DNA of 64,000 bases from Chitinophagales bacterium (GTDB lineage Bacteria; Bacteroidota; Bacteroidia; Chitinophagales; Saprospiraceae): the NCBI GenBank assembly GCA_017303475.1, contig JAFLBO010000001.1, positions 62,001-126,000 of the forward strand, read 5' to 3'. The notes under the pieces were generated by a model, which saw only the letters and a program-made list of their open reading frames with translations, ran no database searches and was not told where the DNA came from. Position numbers and translations under genes: made by a program. The stretch's first letter is position 1. Every line of letters begins with the position of its first letter. Below are positions 8,985-17,337 of the stretch, piece by piece.

Positions 8985-9881
8985 ATGATAGATAAAGAGC
9001 TTATTGCCAACAGATTCCGTGTTTTACAAGACGATATTTGCCATGCCCTGGAAGCGGCTGATGGCGGAGGTGTCTTCACCGAAGATAACTGGACGCGCCC
9101 GGAGGGTGGGGGAGGACGAAGTCGCGTACTGGAAGGTAAGACGATTGAAAAAGGGGGCGTTATGTTCTCGGCTGTGCATGGTCCGCTACCTGAAATAACC
9201 GCTAAGGCTATGAATCTGGCGCCAACCGACTTTTTTGCCACCGGCGTGTCTATCGTTCTGCATCCACACAGTCCGATGGCGCCTATTATTCACATGAATG
9301 TGCGCTATTTTGAAACTTCCGGTGGGGAACGCTGGTGGTTTGGCGGAGGGATAGACCTGACTCCTCATTATGTGGTACCGGAAGATGCACAGTACTTTCA
9401 CCAACAGCTAAAACAAACCTGCGATCGGTTTGCTCCTCATTTCTATCCTGATTTTAAAAAACATGCCGATGACTACTTTTTCATCAGGCACCGCAAAGAA
9501 ACACGCGGCGTTGGCGGCATTTTTTACGATTATCTGGATGGGAAATCGGGATTTACCCAGGAGCAATTATTTGATTTATCTATTGCCGTAGGTGAAACCT
9601 TTGCGCCTACTTACACGGAGTTATTACAAAGAGCCGCTCACCGCACCTACACTGAACACGAAAAACGCTGGCAAATGCTGCGTCGAGGCCGTTATGTGGA
9701 GTTTAACCTGGTTTGGGACCGCGGCACTAAATTCGGTTTGGAAACCAATGGCAGAACCGAAAGTATCCTCATGTCTATGCCTCCCACCGCCCAATGGGCC
9801 TACAACCTCCAACCCGACCCCGGCAGCCCCGAGGCAGATACCCTGGAATGGCTCAGGAAAGGGGTTGATTGGGTTGCTTAG
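8985..9881 (+). CDS. hemF: Oxygen-dependent coproporphyrinogen III oxidase
   Basis: 298 aa, normal length. It catalyses the aerobic oxidative decarboxylation of coproporphyrinogen III to protoporphyrinogen IX in haem synthesis. Seen: EKGGVMFSAVHG, APIIHMNVRYFE, WWFGGGIDLTPHY, FIRHRKETRGVGGIFYDYL, EFNLVWDRGTKFGLETNGR, and ESILMSMPP near the end, all conserved HemF segments. The start follows directly on the repeat block; no classical ribosome-binding site is visible. It stands as a single gene and implies aerobic metabolism. Confidence 0.95.
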   Translation: MIDKELIANRFRVLQDDICHALEAADGGGVFTEDNWTRPEGGGGRSRVLEGKTIEKGGVMFSAVHGPLPEITAKAMNLAPTDFFATGVSIVLHPHSPMAPIIHMNVRYFETSGGERWWFGGGIDLTPHYVVPEDAQYFHQQLKQTCDRFAPHFYPDFKKHADDYFFIRHRKETRGVGGIFYDYLDGKSGFTQEQLFDLSIAVGETFAPTYTELLQRAAHRTYTEHEKRWQMLRRGRYVEFNLVWDRGTKFGLETNGRTESILMSMPPTAQWAYNLQPDPGSPEADTLEWLRKGVDWVA

Positions 9882-10313
9882 GGCATTTAGGGGTTATTTA
9901 GGGGTCATTTAGGGTCATTTGGGGGTCATTTAGAACTACAAACTGCCAGAAAACAATCCAGACCTCGCAAGAGGTCCAACCTTTGTAGCCGCAGAAAGAG
10001 AAAATATGTTCCCATTCAAATTGGTGAACAGCAAGTAACCAGCAATCCATATTTTTGCGCGCTAATTTCCCTTAGTGCCTCTGTGCCATAGTGGTAGAAA
10101 TCTTTGCGCCCTTTGCGTACTTTGCGGTGAACACAGCACCATAGTGGTAAAAATCTTTGCGCCCTTTGCGTACTTTGCGGTGAACACAGCACCATAGTGG
10201 CAAAACTCTTTGCGTACTTTGCGGTGAACCCCACTTAGTGCCCTTTGTGCCTCAGTGGTATCCCAAACCCAACTCAAACACTCAAAAACCCAAACACTCA
10301 AACACTCACATAC
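9882..10313. repeat. Gene-free gap with three tandem 53-bp repeats
   Basis: 432 bp without a gene. First come near-identical GGGTCATTTAGGG words (9885-9935). From 10088 to about 10229 a 53-bp unit (CTTTGCGCCCTTTGCGTACT, then TTGCGGTGAACACAGC) is repeated three times at 10088, 10141 and 10194, the last shortened. From 10262 iterated AACACTCAAACACTC words run up to the tyrS start. The same TTGCGTACTTAGCGGTG wording recurs upstream of the TraB/GumN gene (16190-16300). A TATTTTTG motif at 10051-10058 fits a Bacteroidota -7 box but is far from tyrS. Confidence 0.8.
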
Positions 10314-11594
10314 ATGTCTAATTTTCTGGAAGAACTGCGCTGGCGCGGATTGATTCACGACTTTACCCCGGGGGTAGAAGAACATTTTAATAACGGAACG
10401 GTGCGAGCCTATATTGGGTTCGATCCCACAGCGCCGTCGTTGACCATTGGTAATTATGTGCAAGTCATGTTGCTCACTTTCCTGCAACGCGCTGGTCACC
10501 AGCCTATTGTATTGATGGGTGGCGCCACTGGTCGAATCGGCGATCCGAGTGGGAAAGATAAAGAGCGTGATTTGAAGAGCTATGATGAACTGGACCGCAA
10601 TACTGCCCATCAGGCTATGCAATTCAAGCGCTTGCTGAATTTTGATGCGGCTACACCCAACCATGCCCTGATGGTGAACAACTACGATTTTTACAAGGAC
10701 ATGAACGTGCTGGATTTCCTGCGCGATGTGGGTAAGTATCTGACAGTCAATTATATGATGTCCAAGGAAAGTGTAAAACGCCGTATTGAAGGCGAAACGG
10801 GCATCTCTTTCACGGAGTTCAGTTACCAGCTGATTCAGGGGTACGACTTTGTGTTGCTCAACCGCTCACACGGGATCACGGTGCAAATGGGCGGCTCAGA
10901 CCAATACGGCAACATCACTTCCGGGGTAGAATTGGCCAGAAAAATTGACGACACCAAGGTATATGCCGTGACCACGCCGCTGCTCACCAAGGCTGATGGC
11001 AGCAAATTTGGTAAAAGTGAATCCGGAAATATCTGGCTGGACCCCAACCTGACCTCTCCATACAAGTTTTACCAGTTTTGGCTGAATGCCGACGACCGCG
11101 ATTTACCCAAGTTTCTGCGTTATTTTTCCCTGAAAAACCGGGAAGAAATTGAGGCCCTCGAAGCCAACCATTCCGCTCAGGATATTAAACGCGTTTTTGC
11201 AGAAGAGATCACCCGTCGTATCCATGGAGAAGAGGCTTACGAAACTGTTTTGGCAGTATCCAAACTCCTCTTCGACCCAAAGGCAGATGCCGATACCCTA
11301 CGCAGCCTGGACGCCAATACACTGGCACAGGTAGCTGAAGAAATTCCGTCGCCCAAAGTACCTGCCGGCGCTCTGAATACTGCTCAAAATCTGCTTGATT
11401 TTCTGTCAGATACCACAAAAATCGTGGAAAGTCGCTCAGATGCCAAACGCGCCATCCAGGGCAACAGCATTTCTGTCAACAAGGTGAAAATCAGTGATTT
11501 AGGCGCAACCGTTTCTGCATCAGATCTCCTGCACGGAAAATACCTGATGGTGGAAAACGGTAAGAAGAATAAGTACTTGGTAGAAGTGGGGTAG
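10314..11594 (+). CDS. tyrS: Tyrosyl-tRNA synthetase
   Basis: 426 aa with the start at the ATG at 10314 (MSNFLEELRWRGLIHD, the usual family beginning); the frame is open upstream only through the intergenic word repeats. It charges tRNA-Tyr with tyrosine. Class I features: YIGFDPTAPSLTIGNYVQ (the HIGH region, read here as TIGN), GGATGRIGDPSGK, QMGGSDQYGN, and KFGKSESGNIWLD (KMSKS equivalent of the bacterial group). The C-terminal S4-like RNA-binding domain includes SDAKRAIQGNSISVN. The threonine in place of the first HIGH histidine is unusual for bacterial TyrS, but the rest looks intact. Confidence 0.93.
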   Translation: MSNFLEELRWRGLIHDFTPGVEEHFNNGTVRAYIGFDPTAPSLTIGNYVQVMLLTFLQRAGHQPIVLMGGATGRIGDPSGKDKERDLKSYDELDRNTAHQAMQFKRLLNFDAATPNHALMVNNYDFYKDMNVLDFLRDVGKYLTVNYMMSKESVKRRIEGETGISFTEFSYQLIQGYDFVLLNRSHGITVQMGGSDQYGNITSGVELARKIDDTKVYAVTTPLLTKADGSKFGKSESGNIWLDPNLTSPYKFYQFWLNADDRDLPKFLRYFSLKNREEIEALEANHSAQDIKRVFAEEITRRIHGEEAYETVLAVSKLLFDPKADADTLRSLDANTLAQVAEEIPSPKVPAGALNTAQNLLDFLSDTTKIVESRSDAKRAIQGNSISVNKVKISDLGATVSASDLLHGKYLMVENGKKNKYLVEVG

Positions 11595-11922
11595 GACGGG
11601 GAACGGTGGACGATGGACGATGGACGACGCGTGGGCGCCCCAACCCAACGCCTCTGCGAAAATCTGCGGGTTAATCCGCGAAAATCTGCGGGAAACCAAC
11701 GGTGGAACGACGATGAACGATGAACGATAGTGTCCTCACCAGAAAAAACGTGGGTTGTCACCCCGGGAACCGGGGCCCACACAAGCCGGGCTTCCCGGCA
11801 ATCTCTTTCCAGAAAATTGCCGCATAGCCGGGCTTGTGTAGGTGCCGATTTTCGGGGTGACGACCCACGTTTTTCCATGCCAGGATGCCCCCGTCCACCG
11901 TCAACCGTCCACCGCCCCCCGT
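11595..11922. repeat. Nested inverted repeat with one divergent copy of the 177-bp element
   Basis: This fills the 328-bp gap between tyrS and the GH18 gene (convergent ends). Outer arms are iterated GGTGGACGATGGACG (about 11603-11625) against CGTCCACCGTCAACCGTCC (about 11889-11910). Within them, ACGATGAACGATGAACGAT (11711 on) faces CGTTCATCG. The core (11744-11875) reads AACGTGGGTTGTCACCCCGG, then CACACAAGCCGGGCTT and the complementary CCGGGCTTGTGTAGG, CGGGGTGACGACCCACGTT. The core is related to the three tandem elements at 61305-61834. The paired CTGCGAAAATCTGCGGG words at 11655-11695 are a further short direct repeat. Confidence 0.8.
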
Positions 11923-13107
11923 TCATCGTTTCACAAACCTCCCTACCCACACCCCTTGCTCGCCGCGCGCTTCCACGACGTACATCCCGGGAGGTAAATC
12001 ACCAACTTGCTGCAATGCAGCGCCTTGTTGCCAAACCCTGCCTTGCATGTCCATTATCTGAATAAAATCTATCTGTTGATCGCCCAAATCAAGGTACAAA
12101 CGATCCTGCACCGGGTTTGGATAGATACGCAAAGGTTTGATAGTGAGGTTGTTCGTTCCAGAAGTAGCTGCGTCTACCACCTCATCAATAGCCCGAAGCA
12201 GGCTATATTGGCTATTGGCGCCAAAAGCATCCTGGCCAATTTCCCAGATCATAATGCCCGAGACTTCAGCCAAAGCCAGTTCGGTTTTGGCCTGTATGGT
12301 AGGAATCCCGTTCCACCATTTCATACCTGTATTATCCAGATACGCATTGGCTGGATCCTGATTGACAATACCCCGGTAATTAAAACTTTCCACCGGACTC
12401 ACGCCAAAATCATAGCCATAAAACGGCACGCCCAGCGTGAGTTTTTCAGCTGCCATGCCCTGATTTTTCCAATATGCTATACAGTCCTCCGCCCAATCAT
12501 ATGGAGAGTGTTGTCCGGGATTACTTGGGTCCCAGGGCCCGCGCAGGTCGTACACCATCATATTCAACCAGTCAAACGCCGCCAGGGCCGCATTGCTGAT
12601 TTGCGGGTAACGGTAATTCCCGGGTAAGGCTACCGTGAGAGGAATATTGGCGGCTTGTAAGGCCGCCTTCAGTTCCAACACAAACGGACTGTACCATGAT
12701 TTAACATACTGCCATTCCAGATCCAGATCCACCCCGTCAAGATCTTGATCCTGAACGTATTGCACGATTTTTTGAATAAACGCAGGGCGGTTTGCCGGTA
12801 AGGCCAGATTGTCCCAGTTGGCCTCGTTTTGAGGAGTGAGGTAGCCCCCGGCCAGAGAGATAAATACCTCGCAACCCGCCGCATGAGCTTTGTCTACGGC
12901 ATTGGTAATGCTCACACTTTCTACCGATAAATTGCCATTGGCATCCGGATTGGCAAATGCTATGTTGACATGCGTAAGTCGTTCAAATTCAATGTCGTTT
13001 ATCCAGGAAAACCGGTAATAAGGTAAATACCCCACCACTTTCACCGTTTGGGAAAAAGCAAGGGTTGAGCAAAACAGAAAGCAACAGAGCAGGTATTTTT
13101 GTAGCAT
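11923..13107 (-). CDS. Secreted GH18 family glycoside hydrolase with T9SS sorting domain
   Basis: 394 aa. Signal peptide MLQKYLLCCFLFCSTLAFSQ. The GH18 chitinase-like barrel starts with KVVGYLPYYRFSW and holds the catalytic strand DGVDLDLEW, matching the DxxDxDxE motif with the acid/base glutamate present. Later GH18 segments include WLNMMVYDLRG, LGVPFYGYDFG and GIMIWEIGQD. The last ~75 residues form a T9SS sorting domain (RIYPNPVQDRLYLDLG, IMDMQGRVW, LPPGMYVVEA). Chitin or another N-acetylglucosamine polymer hydrolysed outside the cell is the likely substrate; other GH18 activities (endo-N-acetylglucosaminidase) are possible. Confidence 0.9.
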   Translation of the reverse strand: MLQKYLLCCFLFCSTLAFSQTVKVVGYLPYYRFSWINDIEFERLTHVNIAFANPDANGNLSVESVSITNAVDKAHAAGCEVFISLAGGYLTPQNEANWDNLALPANRPAFIQKIVQYVQDQDLDGVDLDLEWQYVKSWYSPFVLELKAALQAANIPLTVALPGNYRYPQISNAALAAFDWLNMMVYDLRGPWDPSNPGQHSPYDWAEDCIAYWKNQGMAAEKLTLGVPFYGYDFGVSPVESFNYRGIVNQDPANAYLDNTGMKWWNGIPTIQAKTELALAEVSGIMIWEIGQDAFGANSQYSLLRAIDEVVDAATSGTNNLTIKPLRIYPNPVQDRLYLDLGDQQIDFIQIMDMQGRVWQQGAALQQVGDLPPGMYVVEARGEQGVWVGRFVKR

Positions 13108-13110
13108 GGT

Positions 13111-13168
13111 TATGTTTGTGTAGTGACGGGGTGACTGCCGGTCACCCCGTCACTACACCACAAACATA
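13111..13168. repeat. 58-bp palindrome in the leader of the GH18 gene
   Basis: TATGTTTGTG plus TAGTGACGGGGTGAC (13111-13135), a 5-nt loop, then the reverse complement with a 3-nt insertion (13141-13168). It starts 3 bp upstream of the GH18 ATG, so any transcript from upstream would carry a strong hairpin over the translation start. A second small palindrome (CCCGGAATGCCATTCCGGG, 13244-13262) lies in the same divergent gap before the oxygenase gene. Confidence 0.8.
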
Positions 13169-13284
13169 GCCAACCAAATTCTGCTTTCGCTTTTTTTCAA
13201 AAAAAATCAGAGATTTGCCCCGAATCACCCACTTGGAACATTTTCCCGGAATGCCATTCCGGGATACATCAAACACAACATCCT

Positions 13285-14238
13285 ATGAAAGAAAAAGGTA
13301 TCCCAACCGTAGATCTCTCTATGTTCACCCAGGGAGATGCACAACAACGCGAAACTTTCGTTCGCCAGCTTGGCGATGCATTCCATAATGTGGGATTTGT
13401 GGCTGTTGCCAACCACGGCATCCCCAAGTCGTTGGTTGATGGTTTTTACAGCGCTTCAAAGGCCTTTTTTGCCCTGCCGGAAGAGGTGAAACGAAAATAT
13501 GAAATCGCCGGACTCGCCGGTCAACGCGGCTATACCTCCTTTGGCAAGGAACACGCCAAGCAATCGCAGGTGGCTGATTTGAAAGAGTTTTTTCAGATCG
13601 GCCAGGAAGTGCCGGCAGATCATCCGTTGAAATCACAATATCCTGATAATGTGCAGGTTGCTGAAATGCCGGATATGGCCAAGTTGGGTAAAGAGTTGTA
13701 CCAGACTTTTGAAAAAACAGGCGCCCAATTGCTGGAAGCCATTGCCATACACCTGAATTTGCCTACTGATTATTTTCTGAAGCAGATCACCAGCGGAAAC
13801 TCTATCCTGCGCAGTATCCACTATCCGCCAATTACCCAGGAACCAGCCAGCGCCATCCGTGCTGAACAACATGAAGACATCAACCTCATCACCCTCCTGG
13901 TTGGCGCCAGCGCAGGTGGATTGCAGGTGTTGAATACAAATAATGAATGGGTAAACGTATTGCCTGAAATTGATGAAATTGTAATCAATGTGGGCGACAT
14001 GCTCCAACGACTCACCAATAACTACCTCAAAAGCACCACACACCGGGTAGTCAATCCGCCACGGGAAGAATGGCACCTGCCCAGACTCAGCATTCCGTTC
14101 TTCCTCCATCCAGTGAGCCAGATGGACCTCACCTGTCTCCCCAGCTGTGTTACCGCCGACAACCCCCTCCACTACGAGCCCATCACCGCCGGCGAATACC
14201 TGGATGAGCGCCTGCGGGAAATCGGACTGAAAAAGTAA
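13285..14238 (+). CDS. 2-oxoglutarate/Fe(II)-dependent dioxygenase, isopenicillin N synthase-like
   Basis: 317 aa. The N-terminal DIOX_N-like region starts IPTVDLSMF and contains FVAVANHGIP. The double-stranded beta-helix core has the iron ligands H-x-D in EQHEDINLITLL and a distal His in STTHRVVNP, with the 2-oxoglutarate-binding Arg in PRLSIPFFLHP. The order and length fit the IPNS/flavonol-synthase-like group found in many bacteria. The substrate cannot be told from the sequence. It stands alone between repeat-filled gaps. Confidence 0.88.
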   Translation: MKEKGIPTVDLSMFTQGDAQQRETFVRQLGDAFHNVGFVAVANHGIPKSLVDGFYSASKAFFALPEEVKRKYEIAGLAGQRGYTSFGKEHAKQSQVADLKEFFQIGQEVPADHPLKSQYPDNVQVAEMPDMAKLGKELYQTFEKTGAQLLEAIAIHLNLPTDYFLKQITSGNSILRSIHYPPITQEPASAIRAEQHEDINLITLLVGASAGGLQVLNTNNEWVNVLPEIDEIVINVGDMLQRLTNNYLKSTTHRVVNPPREEWHLPRLSIPFFLHPVSQMDLTCLPSCVTADNPLHYEPITAGEYLDERLREIGLKK

Positions 14239-14352
14239 CGATGGGACGGTAACGATGAACGATGAACGATGGGCGTTGCGCCTGGGGTTGGTACGAATAC
14301 CAGACTTAACGCCCATCGCCCATCGTCCATCGTTCATCGTTCACCGTCCACC
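14238..14352. repeat. Inverted repeat of 'CGATGAACGATGAACG' words
   Basis: The left arm (about 14238-14277) reads ACGGTAACGATGAACGATG and GGGCGTT. The right arm (about 14307-14350) reads AACGCCCATCG, then CCATCGTTCATCGTTCACCG. A GGTACGAATACC hairpin sits near the centre. It lies between convergent genes and continues as CCGTCCACCG words into the 3' end of the FAD oxidoreductase gene, whose last codons are built from the repeat. Confidence 0.8.
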
Positions 14353-14354
14353 GT

Positions 14355-15503
14355 CTACCGTAGACCGTCCACCGTCCTCTCCGCCCCTTCCTGGCCTACC
14401 AGCGTGCCTATCGCTACCCCCATACCGCTTAGACGAACGGCTACAGTGACATTGGGCGACACCCGTTCAATGATGGGCTTTTTGACCGGGCCGAGTCCCA
14501 TAATGCCGGTCCACCAGGTGTCGATGGGGATATTTTGGCCGGGACAAATCACATTTTCCAGCAAATGCACCAATGCCCGGCGAATACCTTCGTTCGGACC
14601 AAACTGATCCGTGTACTCTGTTTCAAGATCAAGATTGCGGCCCCCGCCCAGCAGAATACGACCGTCGAGGTTGCGGAAGTAAAAATAGCCGCGGTCGTAA
14701 TGAAAACAACCTTCCACCTTCAAACCCGGAACAGGCTGCGTGATAAGTACCTGATTGCGGGCTGGCATAACCTCCGGCATATTCATGAGTTGGCGGGCAA
14801 AGCCGTTCACACACACCAGCGCGCGCGGTACCCGGATCGACCAGCCGAATTCGGTGTGCAAATCAACACCCTGACTGGAATCTTCCACACTTTTCAGGGC
14901 AAAACCATTAAAAATACGCACACCAGCCTCCTGCGCGCGCGCCAGCAGGGCCGACATCATTTTGCCGGTGTTCACCTGACCTTCCGGCTGATTGAGGATC
15001 AGGTGTTTTACTCCCTGAAATCCAAAACTGCCCAAACGTTCATCAACCACTTTATATCCCTCTTTCCAGCCCGTTATGCGTCCTATCTTTTCGTTGAAAT
15101 CCGGCATACGTTCCAGACATTGCTGAAACACCGACTCCTCCTCCTCTGTAAACATTTCATATCCGCCAAGCATCTGAAAATCCAGGTTTTCATCGCCCAC
15201 CAAAGCCCGCAGGCGCTGCAGGCCGGTCCAGCGTTTTTCCACCACGCCCAGCACCTGATCTTCAGAGGCGTGGGTAAGATCATCAAGTAATTCCGTCATG
15301 GAACCAAAACAGGAAAAACCCGCGTTGCGCGTGCTCGCGCCCACAGGAAGCGTACCTCGTTCCAACACCACCACATGCAGCTTTGGATCCAGCTTTTTCA
15401 GGTGAATTGCTGCGGCCAGGCCTACAATTCCCGAGCCGATAACGGCAACATCAATGGACGAAAAAAAGGATTCGCTCTCCCAATAGCTGAGTTCGTAAGT
15501 CAT
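14355..15503 (-). CDS. FAD-dependent oxidoreductase of the D-amino-acid oxidase (DAO) family
   Basis: 382 aa with the start at the ATG at 15501-15503 (MTYELSYWESESFF); the frame extends upstream only through the word repeat. The Rossmann FAD motif is DVAVIGSGIVGLAAAIHL (GxGxxG), followed by VVLERGTLPVGASTRNAG. Near the C-terminus are GRILLGGGRNLD and GIMGLGPVKKPIIERV. The family oxidises amines or amino acids (glycine, sarcosine, D-amino acids). The last residues (GAERTVDGLR) derive from the adjoining intergenic repeat, so the native C-terminus may have been slightly altered. Substrate unknown. Confidence 0.88.
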   Translation of the reverse strand: MTYELSYWESESFFSSIDVAVIGSGIVGLAAAIHLKKLDPKLHVVVLERGTLPVGASTRNAGFSCFGSMTELLDDLTHASEDQVLGVVEKRWTGLQRLRALVGDENLDFQMLGGYEMFTEEEESVFQQCLERMPDFNEKIGRITGWKEGYKVVDERLGSFGFQGVKHLILNQPEGQVNTGKMMSALLARAQEAGVRIFNGFALKSVEDSSQGVDLHTEFGWSIRVPRALVCVNGFARQLMNMPEVMPARNQVLITQPVPGLKVEGCFHYDRGYFYFRNLDGRILLGGGRNLDLETEYTDQFGPNEGIRRALVHLLENVICPGQNIPIDTWWTGIMGLGPVKKPIIERVSPNVTVAVRLSGMGVAIGTLVGQEGAERTVDGLR

Positions 15504-15507
15504 TCGC

Positions 15508-15692
15508 GTGTTTACGTTTTCGAGTGTTTGAGTTTTCGAGTTGGCGCTCGGTTGGGCATAGGGCACAAATATCTGCCAGACACGTAATAATAAACCTACC
15601 CGTCAGGTATTTTTAAAATGCTTTATTTCAATTTCATTCATTGCCCAGCCGAGCGCCAACTCGAAAACTCAAACACTCGAAAACTCAAACAC
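15508..15692. repeat. Inverted repeat framing a divergent promoter region
   Basis: About 50-bp arms, 15508-15558 (GAGTGTTTGAGTTTTCGAG, then TTGGCGCTCGGTTGGGCA) and 15642-15692 (the reverse complement), symmetric around 15600. The divergent ATGs at 15503 and 15722 lie just outside the two arms, so both transcripts would be expected to start in or near the repeat. A TATCTTCG motif (15693-15700) just outside the right arm could be the -7 box for the DUF4293 gene. Confidence 0.85.
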
Positions 15693-15721
15693 GCTATCTT
15701 CGCCCCCTCAATTTCAGCAAC

Positions 15722-16177
15722 ATGATTCAACGTATTCAATCCATTTATCTGCTTTTGGCGGCAATTGCCCTGATTTGCCCTGTTTTTCTGCCTCTTGCTA
15801 CCGCCACCGGCGACCCAGCCGCGCTTCAGGCTACTGGCGACAACTTTTTCGCAGACGGAACGTTTTGGTCAAAGGAACATCCTGCCGGATACAGCCTGTT
15901 TTTGCTGATAGCCGGTATCATCAGCACCATATTCTGGTACAAAAACCGTCCCAAACAAATGCAAACTGCGGGCATACTTGCCCTGACTGTTTTGATCCTC
16001 ATCGTACTCTATGCAGCCTTGGGCGCCCTTAATGCCCAGCGTCTGCCCGACACTGCCAGCGTACAACCCGGCATTGGCGCCTACCCGCCCGCGTTGGCCA
16101 TCGTATTTTTGGTATTGGCTTACCGGGCCATCAAAAAAGATGAAAACCTGGTGCGGTCTTCTGATAGGCTGCGATGA
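15722..16177 (+). CDS. DUF4293 family membrane protein
   Basis: 151 aa with the start at the ATG at 15722 (MIQRIQSIYLLLAAIAL, the usual beginning of this family). Four hydrophobic segments: SIYLLLAAIALICPVFLPL, YSLFLLIAGIISTIFW, AGILALTVLILIVLYAALG and PALAIVFLVLAYRAI. A charged tail KKDENLVRSSDRLR follows. DUF4293 proteins are small inner-membrane proteins known mainly from Bacteroidota; their function is not established. Confidence 0.85.
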   Translation: MIQRIQSIYLLLAAIALICPVFLPLATATGDPAALQATGDNFFADGTFWSKEHPAGYSLFLLIAGIISTIFWYKNRPKQMQTAGILALTVLILIVLYAALGALNAQRLPDTASVQPGIGAYPPALAIVFLVLAYRAIKKDENLVRSSDRLR

Positions 16178-16189
16178 ATGTATTCACCG

Positions 16190-16302
16190 CGAAGTACGCT
16201 AAAAACGCAAAGTGTTTTTGCGTACTTAGCGTACTTCGCGGTGACCAATTTCTCAAACATTCCCTTCGTTTTTGCGTTCTTAGCGTACTTAGCGGTGACC
16301 AA
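16190..16302. repeat. 'GCGTACTTAGCGGTGACC' inverted/direct repeat
   Basis: A perfect 18-bp inverted repeat (CACCGCGAAGTACGCTAA, with its complement TTAGCGTACTTCGCGGTG) around 16190-16242, followed by a direct second copy GCGTTCTTAGCGTACTTAGC at about 16273. The wording matches the 53-bp tandem repeat upstream of tyrS, so both belong to one dispersed family. Confidence 0.8.
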
Positions 16303-16311
16303 TTAAACAAC

Positions 16312-17226
16312 ATGCGTTTCCTACCATTTCTCCTCCCCCTGCTTGCCTTCCTGTCCTGCTCCACCCCGCAGAAATCGGCGGTGTACCCGGCAGCCTCCAT
16401 AGTACCTACAGAAAAATCACTCGTTTGGTCCATCAGCGGAAAAGGCCTGAAAAAGCCCTCTTACCTCTACGGAACCATCCATATGATTCCGAAAAATGAG
16501 TTTGAACTTCCCGAAACCGTCCGGGAGGCTCTCGATAATGTGAAGCGGGTAACTTTTGAAATAGACATGAAGGAAATGACCAACCTGCGCAGTCAGATGA
16601 GTCTGATCACCAAGTCGTTTATGGCAGGAGGGAAAACCTTAAAAGACCTGCTGCCGGCGGAAGATTACAAACTCGTCAAATCCAAAATGGCCGAAAAAGG
16701 CTTGCCTGGGGGTATGTTCGAGCGCATGAAACCCATGTTCCTAAGCTCCCTGTTCACCACCGATGAACAGCAGCCAATGGGCGGCGGCGCCGTCACCTCG
16801 GTGGAAATGGAATTGTACAAGATGTCGCGTCGCCGTAAACTGGAATCTGCAGGACTCGAAACGGCTGCCTACCAGATGTCGGTATTCGATAGTATACCGT
16901 ACGAAGCGCAGGCAAAAATGCTGGTAGATGGCCTCAAAAGCATGGATTCCCTGGCAACCGGAGAAAGCCAACTGGATGGCTTGCTTAAGCTCTACAAGGA
17001 GCAGGATATCAACGCCATGCAGCAAAGTATAGGCGCAGAAGATGGCATGGGAGAGTATGAATACATACTACTTCGCAAACGCAATGAGAACTGGATACCC
17101 GTAATGGGACGTATGATGGCCGATAAACCGACCCTTTTTGCCGTTGGCGCCGGACACCTCGGCGGCCAACATGGTGTGGTAGCCCTATTACGCAAAGCAG
17201 GATACAGAGTCGAGGTTGCCCGATAA
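16312..17226 (+). CDS. TraB/GumN family lipoprotein
   Basis: 304 aa with the start at the ATG at 16312; the longer frame back to 16174 only translates the repeat. The N-terminus (MRFLPFLLPLLAFLSCS) has a lipobox-like LAFLSC. The family signature follows: LVWSISGKGLKKPSYLYGTI, then HMIPKNEF. At the C-terminus, FAVGAGHLGGQHGVVALLRK matches the conserved GAxHLxG...GLL end. TraB/GumN (Tiki-related) proteins are candidate metalloproteases, with the conserved GxxH motifs present here. An envelope location is inferred; the target is unknown. Confidence 0.85.
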   Translation: MRFLPFLLPLLAFLSCSTPQKSAVYPAASIVPTEKSLVWSISGKGLKKPSYLYGTIHMIPKNEFELPETVREALDNVKRVTFEIDMKEMTNLRSQMSLITKSFMAGGKTLKDLLPAEDYKLVKSKMAEKGLPGGMFERMKPMFLSSLFTTDEQQPMGGGAVTSVEMELYKMSRRRKLESAGLETAAYQMSVFDSIPYEAQAKMLVDGLKSMDSLATGESQLDGLLKLYKEQDINAMQQSIGAEDGMGEYEYILLRKRNENWIPVMGRMMADKPTLFAVGAGHLGGQHGVVALLRKAGYRVEVAR

Positions 17227-17337
17227 CCCGGGACTTCAGCCCCTGGAGTGAAAAAAACTTGAAATTATCAAACAATATCTACATTGTGCCAAATTTCAAA
17301 CGTCTTTCACTCTGTTCACTAACTCTTTTGTTCTGCT

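Noticed and set aside
10088..10229. Possible CRISPR array (53-bp periodic repeats)
   Set aside because: There is no repeat/spacer alternation: the whole unit is repeated and no cas genes are near.
14535..15290. 251-codon plus-strand frame
   Set aside because: Antisense to the FAD oxidoreductase with a clear GxGxxG motif.
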